Origin: Cranoglanis bouderius
Taxonomy: Eukaryota; Chordata; Actinopteri; Siluriformes; Cranoglanididae
NCBI GenBank assembly: GCA_023630585.1
Contig: CM042540.1
Location: 11,683,074 to 11,747,073 of the forward strand
DNA length: 64,000 bases
Direction: 5' to 3'
A program made the position numbers and the translations under genes. Below are positions 1 through 11,971 of this stretch, piece after piece. Below the pieces are notes generated by a model. That model was not told the DNA's origin, searched no databases, and worked only from the letters and a program-made list of their open reading frames with translations. The first letter of the stretch is position 1, and every line of letters begins with the position of its first letter.

Positions 1-3
1 CAA

Positions 4-956
4 AACACAGGTTTATCAAAAAAAAAAAACTTTGTTAAAAATAGGTGTGCAGCAATTATTGGCACACTTTTAGTCAATACTTTGTGCTACCTCCCTTTGC
101 CAAGATAACAGCTCTGAGTCTTCTCCTATAATGCCTGATGAGGTTGGAGCAAGGGCAAGGGATCTGAAACCATTCCTTAATACAGAATCTCTCCAGATCC
201 TTAAAATTATGAGGTCCACACTGGTGGACTCTCCTCTTCAGTTCACCTCACAAGTTTTCTATGGGTTTCAAGACAGGGGACTGGGATGGCCATGGCAGGA
301 CCTTGATTTTGTGGTCAGTAAACCATTTTTGTGTTGATTTTGATGTATGTTTTGGCTGGAAGATCTAGCCACGGCCCATTTGAAGCTTTCTGCCAGAGGC
401 AGTCAGGTTTTCATTTAATATCTGCTTATATTTGATTGAGTCCATGATACCATGTATCCTAACAAAATGTCCAGGTCCTCTGGCCATTAAAGAGCCACCA
501 CCATATTTAACCGTGGGCATGAGGTACTTTTCGATATGGCTACCTCTCTGTGTGCGCCAAAACCACCTCTAGTGTTTATTGCAAAAAGCTCTATTTTGGT
601 TTCATCTGACCATAGAACCTGATCCCATTTGAAGTTCCAGTAGTGTCTGGCTAACTGAAGATGCTTTGAAGATGTTTTGAATATGTTTGTTTTTGGATGA
701 GAGTAGAGACTTTTTCTTGAAACCCTTCCAAACAACTTGTGGTGATGTAGGTGACTTGGGATTGTAGTTTTGGAGACTTTTTGACCCCAAGACGCAACTA
801 ACTTCTGAAATTCTCCAGCTGTGATCCTTTTGGCCACTCGAACCATCCTCTTCACAGTACATTGAGAAATATATTTTTCTCATATGAATTCATAGGGATG
901 CTAATAATTGTTGCACATCTATATTTAACAAATATATTTTTTGATAAACCTGTGTT
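4..956 (-). mobile_element. Degenerate Tc1-like element
   Basis: Terminal inverted repeats pair the left edge (AACACAGGTTTATCAAAAAA, 4-23) with the right edge near 937-956. A second inner match (about 43-65 with 899-920) makes the repeats about 65 bp. Broken transposase frames on the minus strand (855-487) include a WSDETKIELF-type catalytic motif. It lacks an intact reading frame. Confidence 0.7.
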
Positions 957-1616
957 GTGTTTGCAATTGTTTGATATCCATGAGAGCAGAATATTTTTGT
1001 GAATGTTTTGAACAAAATATCAAAAGGTTGAACAATAAAGACAATTTTTCACAGCCTTCTTTGCTCATAATTACCAAGGGTGCCAATATTAGTGGAGGGC
1101 ACTGTGTGTATATATTTTTATAGAAGTTGGTGAGGACTACACAATTGTTATTTAGGCCCTGATAAATAAAAACATAGAATTGAAGGAGGGTGTACTTTCT
1201 TTTTTCCCCTATATCTTCCTTCATCACATTCTGACCTCTGCTGGTTAGATGGCTTGTTTGGAGGTGGCCTAATAACCCTTCCCGGACTGATCATTGGTCA
1301 TGGCTGAGGTCCTTTCTTCTTGGCATGATGTAGATACACCTGAGTGCTCCAAAACACCAAATGATCTGCTTTTGGGTGGTGGATCATTACCAACACAGCA
1401 GTGGCACTGACATGACAATATGTGTGCCACTTGTGAGTGTATCATTGTCACTGCTGCGTGCCACTGGGGCGTGCAAACTGGGGATGTAAGGCAAACATAC
1501 TAACCACTAAGCTACTGTTAATTTAGTCATGTGATAAGGAAGCTGGAAAATAATATACCAGCTGACAAAGATGGTACCGGCTTGAGCAGCTTGGCCTGTT
1601 TTGGTAACCAGTAGGG

Positions 1617-1792
1617 CAGTGGTAGCTCAGTGGTTAAGACATTGGGCTTTGGAAGGTCATGAGTTCAAACCCCAGCACTGCCAAACTGCCACTGTTGGGC
1701 CCTTGAGCAAGGCCCTTAACCCTCAACTGCTCAGATAAATGTAAGTCGCTCTGGATAAGGGCATCTGCCAAATGCTGTAAATATAAAATGTG
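1617..1792 (+). repeat. tRNA-derived SINE (family A)
   Basis: Begins with a tRNA-like head holding an A-box (TAGCTCAGTGG) and a B-box (GTTCAAACC). It ends with the common fish LINE-like tail (CTCTGGATAAGGGCATCTGC, about 1750-1769). It is not a tRNA gene, because no cloverleaf can be completed. A diverged minus-strand relative lies at 40745-40940. Confidence 0.7.
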
Positions 1793-2224
1793 GCAGTTCA
1801 GACCAAGCTGGATTTTTCAGCAGGGAGGTTTTGTGGTAACATGACAAGCTGCATTTTTTTGTCTTTCTGCTTCAAGAGAAAAAGAGAAAGGCAGGTGAGG
1901 GAATTACTGTTTATAGCTGTCAGGCACTAACTTGTTTTACAGACATTCCATAATAACATTAACTGTAACTATAAACGTATAAAAAGTATGATGAGGCATT
2001 TGTTAAAAAAATAATAATAAATAAATAAAAATGATAATAATAATAATAAAAGAATCATTGGCAAATCGCAGTGGTATAAGATTAAAACACTTTAGGAACT
2101 GCTGTTATGGGAAAATATTCAACTCCAGTGTGGTAACACATCCTGTCGTTGATTATTTACCTGTAACAGCACTTCCCGAAGTGTTTTCTTCCTTTCTTAA
2201 TTTATGTATGACATAAATGTATAT

Positions 2225-2757
2225 GTGGGAGGAAAAAATACAATATAAAAACCTGACTCAGACACGAACCACACACTCAAAGTAACTTTTCATGAATTCA
2301 TGACACGAGCCGAAAGTGTCATCATTCGTCATCGTTCTACGGAAGCCGAGCTGCCCACGCACACCTACGCGTTTTCGAAATAACGTTACTTTTCGTCCCT
2401 CTTTAAGCTAGCGTTGCTGACTGAGCACGAGCGTGCAGACGTTAAGATAAAAACTTTCTTAATTGTGTGATTTTTCTCCAGTGTGTTTATTATGTAGATA
2501 GTTCAGTAGCATTGGAGGTCACGGAATTATGGTCGCCGGATTTAGAAAATATGTTTATAAGTCAGCTAGCTAGCACTGGACAGCTAGCTGATAAAGGATA
2601 AAAGGAGGGAGGAGAAAACATAAACAAGCTGCATCTCCTTGCTGTAGCTGTAGTCAACTGACGTTAATCGATATACGTTTCATTGTCGTTTTAGCTAGTT
2701 AGCTAAATAGTTTGGTATCGATTCGTATTGTATTCTTGTCATAGACTGGGGAAGAAA
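2225..2757 (+). promoter_or_regulatory. Putative sh3bp5l promoter and 5' leader
   Basis: This stretch just upstream of the start codon is richer in CpG than its surroundings (about 2290-2450) and holds an AP-1-like TGACTCA at 2254. Several GCTAGC palindromes lie at 2565-2590. No TATA box is convincing. Transcription start and any leader intron cannot be placed from sequence alone. Confidence 0.4.
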
Positions 2758-2997
2758 ATGGAGATGGAGCAGACTGGCTTGCGAGAGAATCCTCCCGGTT
2801 CTGTGGAAAATTGTGAAAAAAGTCTTGGAGAAAGAATACAAGATTGTGGTTTGCAATGTAAAGACAGAGACGCTGATGGCGAGTCTGCGAAAAGGGAAGA
2901 GACTGAAACGTATGAATTGCTAGACCAACAACAACAACAACAGGAGACAGATGTGCATAAGAAGCAGCCTGATGAGGAGCTGGACCCCAGGATACAG
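2758..2997 (+). CDS. sh3bp5l: sh3bp5l coding exon 1
   Basis: 80 codons from ATG (gaaaATGG context) to a gtaact donor. It ends in EELDPRIQ, the conserved entry to the coiled coil. A CAA/CAG run encodes six glutamines before it. The rest is acidic and not conserved with mammals as far as I can tell. Confidence 0.93.
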
Positions 2998-5900
2998 GTA
3001 ACTGAGAAATAACCCCTAGGTTCTGATTTGTTCATTTGAGACACTTGATGGATATTTTGCTGGATAACTGAAACTGTTTTGCCTCATCCAGGAGGAGCTG
3101 GAGCATCTGAATGAAGCCAGTGAGGAGATCAACCAGCTGGAGCTGCAACTAGAGGTAACATCAGTGCCATAGTGTGTCAATTTCAAATATATATAAAATG
3201 CCATGCGTAACGGTTAGCACGTTTTCCTCGCACCTGGAGGTTTGAATCCCGCCTCTGCCCTGTGTTCGTGGAGTTTGCATGTTCTCCCCCTGCTTTGGGG
3301 GTTTCCCCTGGGTACTCTGGTTTCCTCCCCCAGCCCAAAGACATGCCTTGTAGGCTGATTGGCATCTCTACATTGTCCGTAATGTGTGAATGTGTGCGTG
3401 ATTGTGCCCTGTGATGGCACCACAACCAGGGTGTCCCCTGCCTTTTCCCCCGAGTTCCCTGGGATGGATGGATGGATGGAAGGATTAAAATGCCATAACA
3501 ATTAAAGTGTTAGTTCTGAAATGTACAGAAAAGAAGACTAATGCTGCATTAAAAGTTAACTCCATAACCCTTCAAGAGAAACGGCAAAACGGTTGTATGA
3601 AATAATGATGTGAAATTTGCTCAGACAAACTATTGTACACTAATAAAATCCTTAGTAAATAATATAATTTTCTCCCCAAAAGCATACATATAATCGCTTT
3701 CAGTATCCTTACACTTATTTGACTGAAAATTTGAAGGTTGTACTCGGGTAAAAACCCTGTCTTCCATTACCATGACATTTGTCGATCTGGGGAAAACCCG
3801 ATTTTTCAACGTAAAAAAGACAGGTGGTTATTGACCTGCACACTGAACATTTAAATATGATTTAAGCAGTTAAAAATATCATTAAACACAATCAGAGCCA
3901 TAATAAAAAAAAAAAGATTTGAAAGTCTTGCTGGGTTTGCCAAGTATTACAGTCAACTATTAGACACTACATCCTTAAGAGCAAGTTGTTTAGAAGGGTT
4001 GCAAGGAAACTCCCTTGCAAAAAAAAAGTCCTGAGAGCAGACCACAAAGTACTGTATAGCACCTGAACTTCCCCTGCATAAAAGAAAAACACCTATACCC
4101 ACTGTAAAATATGGTGGTGGATCATCAGTGCTGTGAATCTGTTTAGTGGCTAGTGGTTCGGGGCTCTGAGTTTGGTATACAACAATAATTTCCCTCCAAA
4201 ATTGGATTTCTCTGACAGGAAGTTGTCCTGTTTCGTTTTTGTTTTTTTTTTTAAAACAAGATGACCGTTCTCAGTCTTTGCATTTGAACCTTACTGAAAG
4301 CCTGTAGGCAATCCACATCTGCAAACCTAAGAATATTTTAGAAGTTGAAATCTTGTGTATGGAGCAATGGTACAAGATCCTTTGCAAAAGTCCTTTGCAG
4401 ACGCAGTGCTGTTAATCTGTCCAGGGAAGTCTTCACTGGATATTATTTCTGTGAATGCCCTACAAGCCACTGAGCAACAACAATAACAACAAAAAAAAAC
4501 ACATATTGTGTTGAATTTAAATTTTGGAACATCTCCGTATGTTGAAACTCAAAATATCACCCATTGCATGAGTTACTGATATCATGTATTCATTTTTCTA
4601 TAATGGAAACTAGTGATACAGTAAATAATGAACAGATTTCTGAAACATGATGCCAATCAAACAGCGCACAGTTGATTATGTATGAATATATGACTCTTAT
4701 TTTATCTTTTACGCCCCTAGGAAGCGAGGTCAAGCTACAGGAAAATATTTACTGATTCAGCCAGGAAGCTCAATGCATTAAGCTCTCAACTGGGCTCTTG
4801 CATTGAGAAAGCCAGACCTTACTATGAGGCACGGAGATTAGCTAAAGAGGTACTTTTTTTTTTTTCTTAATTATGTCTTTGTGAATTAATGCATCTGTGA
4901 GAACGAGTTTCAATACTCAGAATATTTTAGCATAACTGTAAAATAACTTCCAGGATAGGCTCTTGCTGTCTCATTTGATTACTCCTAGTCAGCTTGGCCC
5001 TGTCTCTCTTAATGCGTTCTGATTTTGTTATGCACCTCTTAGGCCCAGCAGGAGACCCAGAAGGCTGCTCTTAGATACGAGAGGGCCGTTTCCATGCACA
5101 CGGCTGCACGGGAGATGGTGTACGTTGCTGAGCAGGGCCTTGGTGCAGATAAGACTCTGGATCAAACCTGGCAAGAGATGCTCAATCATGCCACTTCCAA
5201 GGTATCCACCCTACAATCTACACTGCCTTTTATTAGAGTATACACTAGGTGTGGTGATATGACAGAAAAGTATCATATCATGATACTTGAAGACATTTCT
5301 TCAATACACTATGTATTGCGATATACAGGTTTGCTAATAAATTGCCAGCAGAACAGTACTGTTGTATTCAAAAATGGTTCATTCATCATGTAATACTAAA
5401 AACAAGGGAGAAAATCTGTACAAAAGTGTAACATTCTAACATTTAATCAGTTGCTTCCAATCAAATTAATTTAGACTTGTTCTAAAAATACTGACAACAT
5501 CCCCAATATCTCAGAAAAGTGTGTTGCATCCTAAGAGTAATATTATAATAATCATATTGCCCAGCCCTATTATATACCCTTGTTATTTTGTCCAAAGTCC
5601 AGATCTGCCCATGATTAAACCTTGACTTTAGCATGGTTTTATATCTCTCCTTGGCTGCACGAAGGGTGACTTTGAAAACAGCTGCTTAAACAGATGATGG
5701 AAAAAATTTATTAGAGGTTGTTTGAGGAAAGATCCTGGCTTTAACACCACGTTTACAGCTGCGTCTGCTTTCTGTACACATTGTAATTGGACCGTTCTCC
5801 TGAGTGAAATGCAAATAAGCTGGGTAGTGTGTGGGAAGTCTGCCAGCTGTCAGCATGACATGAGTAGGAGATTATTTTTATACCCCTGAACATGCTTATT

Positions 5901-8900
5901 TCTGATAAACCGGTAGCCTTTCATCATCCGTACACCACTCATAATTAATCACTGCTGTAAAACAATGCAGTTAACACTGTGTGTGTGTGTGTGTGTAGCA
6001 TGGTGAAATGTAACCACAACAGTGAGTATAAATAGCGTTTTAGACCTTTATTTACACATCACTTTCGCCTCCTCTGTCACGCCGCTAGACAAAACCTTTT
6101 GGAGCTGATCCGATTACTTTTTATCGCATTTTAATTCAATGAATGTTGTTCGCGTTTGCACCAGATTTGGTCCAACATTATCCAATCATGATTGGATTAC
6201 TGAAAATGTTTAATTCATGGCAGAAATGGGTCTGTGCGTGTATAATTTGGCGCTCCATTATTGTACTATTTTGATTTCAAAACAGTTGATCTGAAATGTA
6301 TGTGGAAAAATAAATAGTGACAGATCAGGCAGTGCCCAGTAATATAGAGTAAGAAAAACATGATAAAGGAAAGAAAAAAAAAAAACACAAATATTTCGGT
6401 AAAAATGACAGCTTGTAAATATCACAGGGTTGATGACTCTGTGATGGTGTGTCTGTGTAAGTGTGTCGAAATGTAATCATGACTATGATTATAAATGGCA
6501 GTGTAGACCTATATTTACTCACCACTATCGCCTCCACAGTCATGCTGCTAGACAAAAATAGCCTGATTTTTTATTTTTTTTTCTTTTCTCCGTGTGGTCA
6601 AACGCTATCCAATCATGATTGGATTACTGAAAATTCATGTCAGTGCGTGGTTAATGCCCTGGGTGTAGATGTCTCGGCACTTATATGGCGAGTTCCTTTT
6701 GCATAAGTGTTGCTTGCAGACCCCCCTGTTGAGAGTCACTAAGATGAAGCCTGGTCTGTTTTTGCTTTTAACAGGTGAACGAGGCTGAGGACGAGCGACT
6801 GCGGAGTGAACGAGAGCACATGCGTGTTACCCAGCTGTGTCAGGCAGCTGAGGCTCATGTACAGACCCTGCAGAAATCCCTCAAGAGGACCATAATCAAG
6901 TCAAAACCTTACTTTGAACTCAAGGTCCAGTGTAACTCCATATTGGAGGTGAGTTAGATTTCATGCTCTACTTTGCTTGGAACACAATCAGAAAATATCT
7001 TCATGATGAGATTCATATACACTTCGAGAGCCTGACTAGGATAAAGTGGTTACTGAGAATGAATGAGATTCATATACAAAAATGTATCCCTCTGTACAAT
7101 GCATTAAAAAAAAAAGAATTATTAAACCCTATTGATTACTAGAAACTTTAATTGTAGAGATTGCCTTATTATTATGACTTGAAATGAACACCCACCCACC
7201 AGTTAAATGCTGGTAAAATTTGGCACAAGCAAGTACATATAGTCTATATGGTCAAAAGTATGTTGACACCTGACCATCACACCCATATGTGGTCCTTTCC
7301 TAAACTGTTTGCACAAAGTTGAAAGCACACAATTGTACAGGATGTCCTTGTGTGCTGGAGCATTACAATTTCCCTTCACTGGAACTAAGCAGCCCAAACC
7401 TGTTCCAGCATGACAGTGCCCCTATGCACAAAGCAAGCTCAATGAAGACATGGTTTTACAAGGTTGGTGTAGAAGAATGTGAGAGCCCCCACCTCAACCA
7501 CACTGAACACCTTTGAGATAAACTGGAACGCTGACTGCACCCCAGGCCTCCTCACCCAACATCAGACACAAATCCCCACAGCCACGCTCCAAAATCTAGA
7601 GGAAAGCATTCCCAGAAAAGTGGAGGTTATTATAGCAAAGGGGGAATAATCTGGAAGGGGATGCACATATAGGTGTTATGGTCAGGGGTACACAAACATT
7701 TGGCCATATTGTGTAATTCTATTATGTCATTCATGTTCAAATTCTCATTTCTATACATACAGTGCTGTGAAAAAGTATTTGCAGTTTTTATACAGTTTTT
7801 ATTTATTTATTTTTATTTAAGCAAAAAAAGTTATCCAACACCTGTCATCCATGTGAAAAAACTAATAGCCCCCTTAACCTTAAAATCTGGTTGTGCCACC
7901 TTTAGCATCAATAACGGCAACCAAATGCTTCCAATAACTGGACATCAGTCTTTCACTTACTTCTAGGACTAGGACTTACTCCTTTGCTTTGGATCATTGT
8001 CTTGCTGCATAATCCAGTTGCGCTTCAGTTCAACTTACAGACTGAAGGCCGGACATTCTCCTTTAGGATTTTCTGGTAGAGAGCAGAATTCATATTTCCC
8101 TCAATTATTGCAAGTTGCCCAGACCCTGAAGCAGCAAAGCATCCCCACACCATCACACTTCCACCACCATGCTTGACCATAGGTATAATGTACTTTTTGT
8201 GGAATTCTGTATTTGGTTTACGCCAGATGTAACGGGACCCCTGTCTTCCAAACGGTTCCACTTTCAACTCATCAGTCCTCAGAACATTCTACCCAAAGGT
8301 TTGAGGATCATCAAGGTGTGTTTTGGCAAAATTCAAACAAGCCTTAATGTTCTTTTGGGTTAGCAGTGGTTTTTACCTCGCCACTCTTCTATGGATGCAA
8401 TTTTTGTCCTGTGTCAGTCACTTCTGGGAAGGTTCACTACTGTCCATTTGGAAATAATGGCTCTCACTGTGGTTGTTTAGAGTACCAAAGCCTTTGAAAT
8501 TGCTTTGTAACCCTTCCCAGACTGATGTATTTCAATGACCTTCTTCCATCATTTCTGGATTGTCTTTCAACTTTGGCATAGTGTGTTACTGGGTAAGACC
8601 TTTTAACCAACTTCATACTGTTGAAAAAGTTCTATTTAAGTATTGATTTGATTGAACAGGGTTTGCAGTAATCAGGCCTGCTTGCATCTAGTCCAGCTGA
8701 ACCCCATTATGAATGCAGTTTCCTAGATTTGGGATACATTTCATAAATACATTTTCACACAGGCCCAGTTGGTATTGGATAACTTTTTTACTTCAGTAAA
8801 CAACATTATCATTTATAAACTGTATTTTGTGTTTACTCAGGTTGCCTTTGTTTTATCTTAGATTTTGTTTTAATTTTTGAAACAATTTAGTATGAGATAC

Positions 8901-9959
8901 AAAAACAGAAGAAATCAGGATGGGGGCAAATACACTTTTCATAGCACTGTATTATATGTATTTTCTATATTTAGTGGAAAAAAATATCATTTGTTATTAT
9001 GTAATATTGAGTTGGGCAGATTTTAATATTACATACATGCAGTGTCTTGAAAGCAATGAATCATTACTTATGCCAACAACATAGAATAAATAGCTAATTA
9101 ATAAATCAGTTTATCATTTGCATTCTGTAAATTTAAGATGTATACAATTACATTGGGAATGGAAACGCTTGGATAATAAAAATGGTACTATATTTGAACA
9201 ATAATTATCTCCAGTGTGGAGATTTAAAGTTAGTTTGTGATTTGATTATTCTGGTAAACATATTCCTTTTTTGCTGCATAAACATTTGTCTTTCTCTTTG
9301 CTTATCTCCCCTTCATATTTGGGCAAGCCAAGCCGACTGTGCTGAGACTTGTTGTATCATGTTTGCAGGAGCACAAATTGAAGGTAACTCAGTTAGAAGA
9401 GCGTGTGAGTGAAGTGAAGAAGCATTACTCCTACACTCTGCAGCGCTTGGAGAAAATCAGTGAGGAGATCCATGCCCAGAGAGGACCGGACCATTCTGAG
9501 AATGGATCTACAAAATCCTGCAAAACACGCAGTCCTCCTATAGGAGCCGAGGCGGTAATTACTACAAGGACTGAAGGTGGACGCTGCGGTGGCCACAATA
9601 AGTCAAATGAATGGGTGGATGGCCAAGAGGCTAAGACACAAGAGTGGGTGGAGAGCCATAGGGAGTCTGGCTGGTGGAAAGGAGAAAAACAGAGACCGAC
9701 ATCTGGAGTGGGTTCGGACTCCACCTCTGTTTTTAGCTTTAAAACCATTGCTTCTGATTTGGAGAAGTGCGACTCTGTTGAGCATCTCGGCCAGCTGAGT
9801 GACTCTGTTAGTCTTTCTGGAGAAGAGGAGGAAAGGGGGAAAGTGGGGGATGAAGAGATTGGAGGATTGAAAAAAGAAAAGGACAAAAAGTTGGATTTTA
9901 CAGAGATTGAGAAACAAGAGCAGCTAATCAAGCAGCATCACAGGAGTGTGAGTTTGTGA
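2758..9959 (+). CDS. sh3bp5l: SH3BP5-like protein (RAB11 GEF), complete, six coding exons
   Basis: Joined coding exons are 2758-2997, 3092-3154, 4721-4849, 5043-5201, 6775-6948 and 9369-9959. All junctions are phase 0 with GT/AG sites, giving about 451 residues (the mammalian protein, from memory, is about 393). SH3BP5 and SH3BP5L are long coiled-coil proteins that act as guanine-nucleotide exchange factors for RAB11 on endosomal and recycling membranes; this is family knowledge. Exon 1 (residues 1-80) is acidic and low in complexity with a six-glutamine run. Residues about 75-290 form the heptad-rich coiled-coil domain, with EELDPRIQ, ARPYYEARRLAKEAQQETQK, TWQEMLNHAT and KSKPYFELK as family signatures. 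The C-terminal tail keeps VASDLEKCDSVEHL-type and terminal HRSVSL motifs, which separate SH3BP5L from SH3BP5. The start at 2758 has A at -3 and G at +4. Identity is very secure; the longer tail and N-terminus are the only oddities. Confidence 0.95.
3092..3154 (+). CDS. sh3bp5l: sh3bp5l coding exon 2
   Basis: 21 codons starting EELEHLNEASEEINQ, between a catccag acceptor and a gtaaca donor, phase 0 at both ends. The preceding intron is only 94 nt. Confidence 0.93.
3190..3488 (+). repeat. SINE-like repeat, family B, copy 1 (sh3bp5l intron 2)
   Basis: tRNA-like head with B-box GTTTGAATCC, followed by the fish repeat body with GCATGTTCTCC and TTTCCTCCCCCAG motifs. It ends in (GGAT)n at 3463-3480. 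The same family recurs at 16365-16650. Confidence 0.65.
3970..4480 (+). mobile_element. Decayed Tc1-like transposase relic
   Basis: The text around 4095-4150 translates in pieces to TVKYGGGSS-like residues, typical of the Tc1 transposase core between its two Asp residues. Frames are broken throughout and I could not place termini. Lies in sh3bp5l intron 2. Confidence 0.4.
4721..4849 (+). CDS. sh3bp5l: sh3bp5l coding exon 3
   Basis: 43 codons, including RKIFTDSARKLN and SCIEKARPYYEARRLAKE. Acceptor cccctag, donor gtactt followed by a T run. Confidence 0.93.
5043..5201 (+). CDS. sh3bp5l: sh3bp5l coding exon 4
   Basis: 53 codons, AQQETQKAALRYERAVSMH through TWQEMLNHATSK. Donor gtatcc is weak at +4 to +6, but the frame and phase leave no alternative. 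Confidence 0.93.
5250..5580. repeat. MITE-like repeat in sh3bp5l intron 4
   Basis: Starts near GGTGATATGAC and ends near ATTGCCCAGCCC. Its internal GATACTTGAAGACATTTC segment recurs at 10020-10037 in the sh3bp5l 3' flank, where a family C repeat has inserted. Class unknown. Confidence 0.45.
5994..6660. repeat. Diverged direct duplication in sh3bp5l intron 4
   Basis: About 6000-6210 and 6463-6645 are diverged copies in the same orientation. Both contain a GAAATGTAA(C/T)CA segment, a GCTAGACAAAA segment and a perfect 14-bp palindrome CCAATCATGATTGG (6182 and 6610). Alternatively they are two insertions of one repeat. Confidence 0.55.
6775..6948 (+). CDS. sh3bp5l: sh3bp5l coding exon 5
   Basis: 58 codons from VNEAEDERLRSEREH to KSKPYFELKVQCNSILE. 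Acceptor ttttaacag, donor gtgagt. Confidence 0.94.
7240..7715 (+). mobile_element. Internally deleted Tc1-like element (sh3bp5l intron 5)
   Basis: Inverted ends ATGGTCAAAAGTATG and CAAACATTTGGCCATAT are those of a widespread fish Tc1-like family. The plus strand retains a short C-terminal transposase stretch (FQHDSAPMHKASS near 7407) followed by broken frames. A truncated relative in the opposite orientation is at 32696-33077. Confidence 0.7.
7760..8949 (-). mobile_element. Tc1-like element, about 1.19 kb, defective
   Basis: Flanked by TA, with inverted ends CAGTGCTGTGAAAAAGTA and TTTTCATAGCACTG. The minus-strand frame 8267-8025 keeps KHGGGSVMVWGCFAASGSG. The segment with the second catalytic Asp and the Glu appears deleted. 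Same family as 61080-62395. Confidence 0.8.
9369..9959 (+). CDS. sh3bp5l: sh3bp5l last coding exon and stop
   Basis: 196 codons plus TGA at 9957-9959. It finishes the coiled coil (VTQLEERVSEVKKHYSYTLQ) and then encodes a polar, Ser/Glu/Lys-rich tail ending HRSVSL. A longer antisense frame over 9431-9931 is a shadow of this exon. Confidence 0.94.
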   Translation, partial: EHKLKVTQLEERVSEVKKHYSYTLQRLEKISEEIHAQRGPDHSENGSTKSCKTRSPPIGAEAVITTRTEGGRCGGHNKSNEWVDGQEAKTQEWVESHRESGWWKGEKQRPTSGVGSDSTSVFSFKTIASDLEKCDSVEHLGQLSDSVSLSGEEEERGKVGDEEIGGLKKEKDKKLDFTEIEKQEQLIKQHHRSVSL

Positions 9960-10004
9960 GTAAGGCTCACCTCGGGCTCACATGAAGGGGAACGTTTGAG
10001 TCGG

Positions 10005-10620
10005 AGTGAGTGATATGGTGATACTTGAAGACATTTCCACAGTACACAATATGTATCAGGATATTTAGCAATGATAACATAGTAACAGTCAAACAGTAGT
10101 CATATTTAAAAAAAAACAAAAAAAAAAAAAACAGAACCAATGCAAACAATACAATAGTTTTAATGTTATTATTTTTTATTTTTGCAAAAATTATTTAACA
10201 TTGGAAAGAAGGAAAAATGGAGCAGTCATTCATCTTTAGTGGCTGCTTTATCCTGGAAAGGGTTGCAGAGGATCTGGAAAACACTGGGTTTAAAACGGGA
10301 GTACACCCTGGATGGAACGCCAGTCCATCGCAGGACAACATGCGCGCACACTTTCACACACTCTTCACACCTAGGGGCAATTTATCATAGGAGATATGTT
10401 TTTGGGAGGTGGGAGAAAACCTACACAAACACAGGGAGAACACCTACACAAACACAGGGAGAACATGAAACACCTGATATATAAAAAAGTAATATTCAAT
10501 CAGCTACTTGTTAATGTGAGCAACAATTTCACAATATGACCAACTCCGTTGTAAATCATCGAGTTACAATCGTTATCATATCGTCGTATCATCCAATCTT
10601 GCACCCATCAGGTCTGTGTT
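10005..10620. repeat. MITE-like repeat interrupted by a family C repeat
   Basis: Outer parts (10005-10160 and 10485-10620) resemble the 5250-5580 repeat. The middle (10225-10480, minus orientation) is the SINE-like family C, with CACACCTAGGGGCAATTTATC and GGTGGGAGAAAAC motifs. Confidence 0.45.
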
Positions 10621-10848
10621 TTGTCCCGACACACAAGGGAAGACCTTCTTAATCTAGTTTAAGCAACTACGATAATAAGGTCTGGTTTAGTCTCCGTGTC
10701 AAGGGCCACAATATGTCAGATTTGAATCCACAGAGGAATAATGTCCTGCATTTAAAGTTATCAAGGCTGTTGCACTGCATATATTTCATTTAAGTTGGAT
10801 GTGAGCAGTATTGTCCATCTCTTCATTAATTTTCCCTTCTGTGAAAAC

Positions 10849-10854
10849 ATTAAA
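10849..10854 (+). terminator. Possible sh3bp5l polyadenylation signal (ATTAAA)
   Basis: First reasonable poly(A) hexamer downstream of the stop codon. The 3' UTR up to it contains repeat sequence. AATAAA also occurs near 11770 and 12606, so this assignment is weak. Confidence 0.2.
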
Positions 10855-10859
10855 CTTGT

Positions 10860-11963
10860 AATTGCACTTTGCATCAGGTAAGGGATTAGAAAGAAACTGA
10901 CTTCTTGTGAATAGCTGTGATAAATGATAAGAGATGGACTTAAACCCAGCTCCAGTCTAATGAAACCGAATCCAGTATAATTTTGTTCAGCATGTAATTA
11001 GAATGCAGTGGCAAACACACACATTTTGCAATATATTATGAAAGGTGAGATGTTAAAAGATCTCTGGGATGCAGAGGTTGCTGTGGCGTGCTGATAGTAA
11101 CAGCAAAACTTGTAAATTAATGCATGAAAACAAATTGAACATAAAAAAAAAAAACATTACTGCTTTAGGACATCACGTGGAGTCTTAGATAACTTTAATA
11201 GAAGACGCACCACAGGTAATTTGCATAAAACACATAGCGCAATACACATATTATCAAAGTAAAGCTTTGAAATTAATGACAGCACCCTGTAGACCCTTAC
11301 AATTAGCCTTAAATCAAAAATACTGAACCAATAATTAATTCCTTGAGATTTTAGTTTTACACCAGTCTCTTTAAGCTCAATACTAAAAAATAAAACTAAT
11401 TGTTTTCATAGATACTGACAGTAAGAAAGATGAAAAAAGACATTACAAAATCCTCAGACAAAATATAGAACACAGATGTATATTTTAAACTGACCATACT
11501 GCATTTATAATATTAATGGTTTATTCTGCAATCATTATTCAAATGCATTTTTATCTGTACAAGCCTTTCAGGTCTTTCTAACGCCTAGCTTATAAACTTT
11601 TTTGAAATGTAAAAAAGTTTAATCTGGTATTAAAATAGCAGTTGCCAATTACAAGTTAAACACGTAAAATGAATACGAGCAAAATGGCATTTAAAAGACG
11701 TTTATATGATTGCAAGTTGGAACTGACTGACCAGGCTAGACGAACACTTAAACGACAGCTGCTAAAAAGCAATAAACAGCCGCCTCAATAATTACCAGTG
11801 CAGTCAATTCACACCTCTTTAACCCAGACAAGCTTAAGGTCATGAAGCTGATATTTTCCATTTTCCACAAGCTGCAGAACACAAAACCTCTGGATGTGTA
11901 GTTGAGTTTTAGTTCTGATTTACAAAAGTGAACAACAGCGATCCCAGAATGATTATTGAGTGC
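10860..11963. other. Intergenic stretch without a recognised gene
   Basis: AT-rich sequence between sh3bp5l and gabbr1. No splice-bounded coding segment, RNA gene or clear repeat was recognised. It may contain distal sh3bp5l 3' UTR. Confidence 0.4.
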
Positions 11964-11971
11964 ATATTTAT

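Noticed and set aside
1617..1690. tRNA gene
   Set aside because: A- and B-box are present but the sequence runs into a SINE body and no acceptor stem can be drawn.
9431..9931. 166-residue antisense frame
   Set aside because: It is the complement of the conserved sh3bp5l last exon and resembles no protein family I know.
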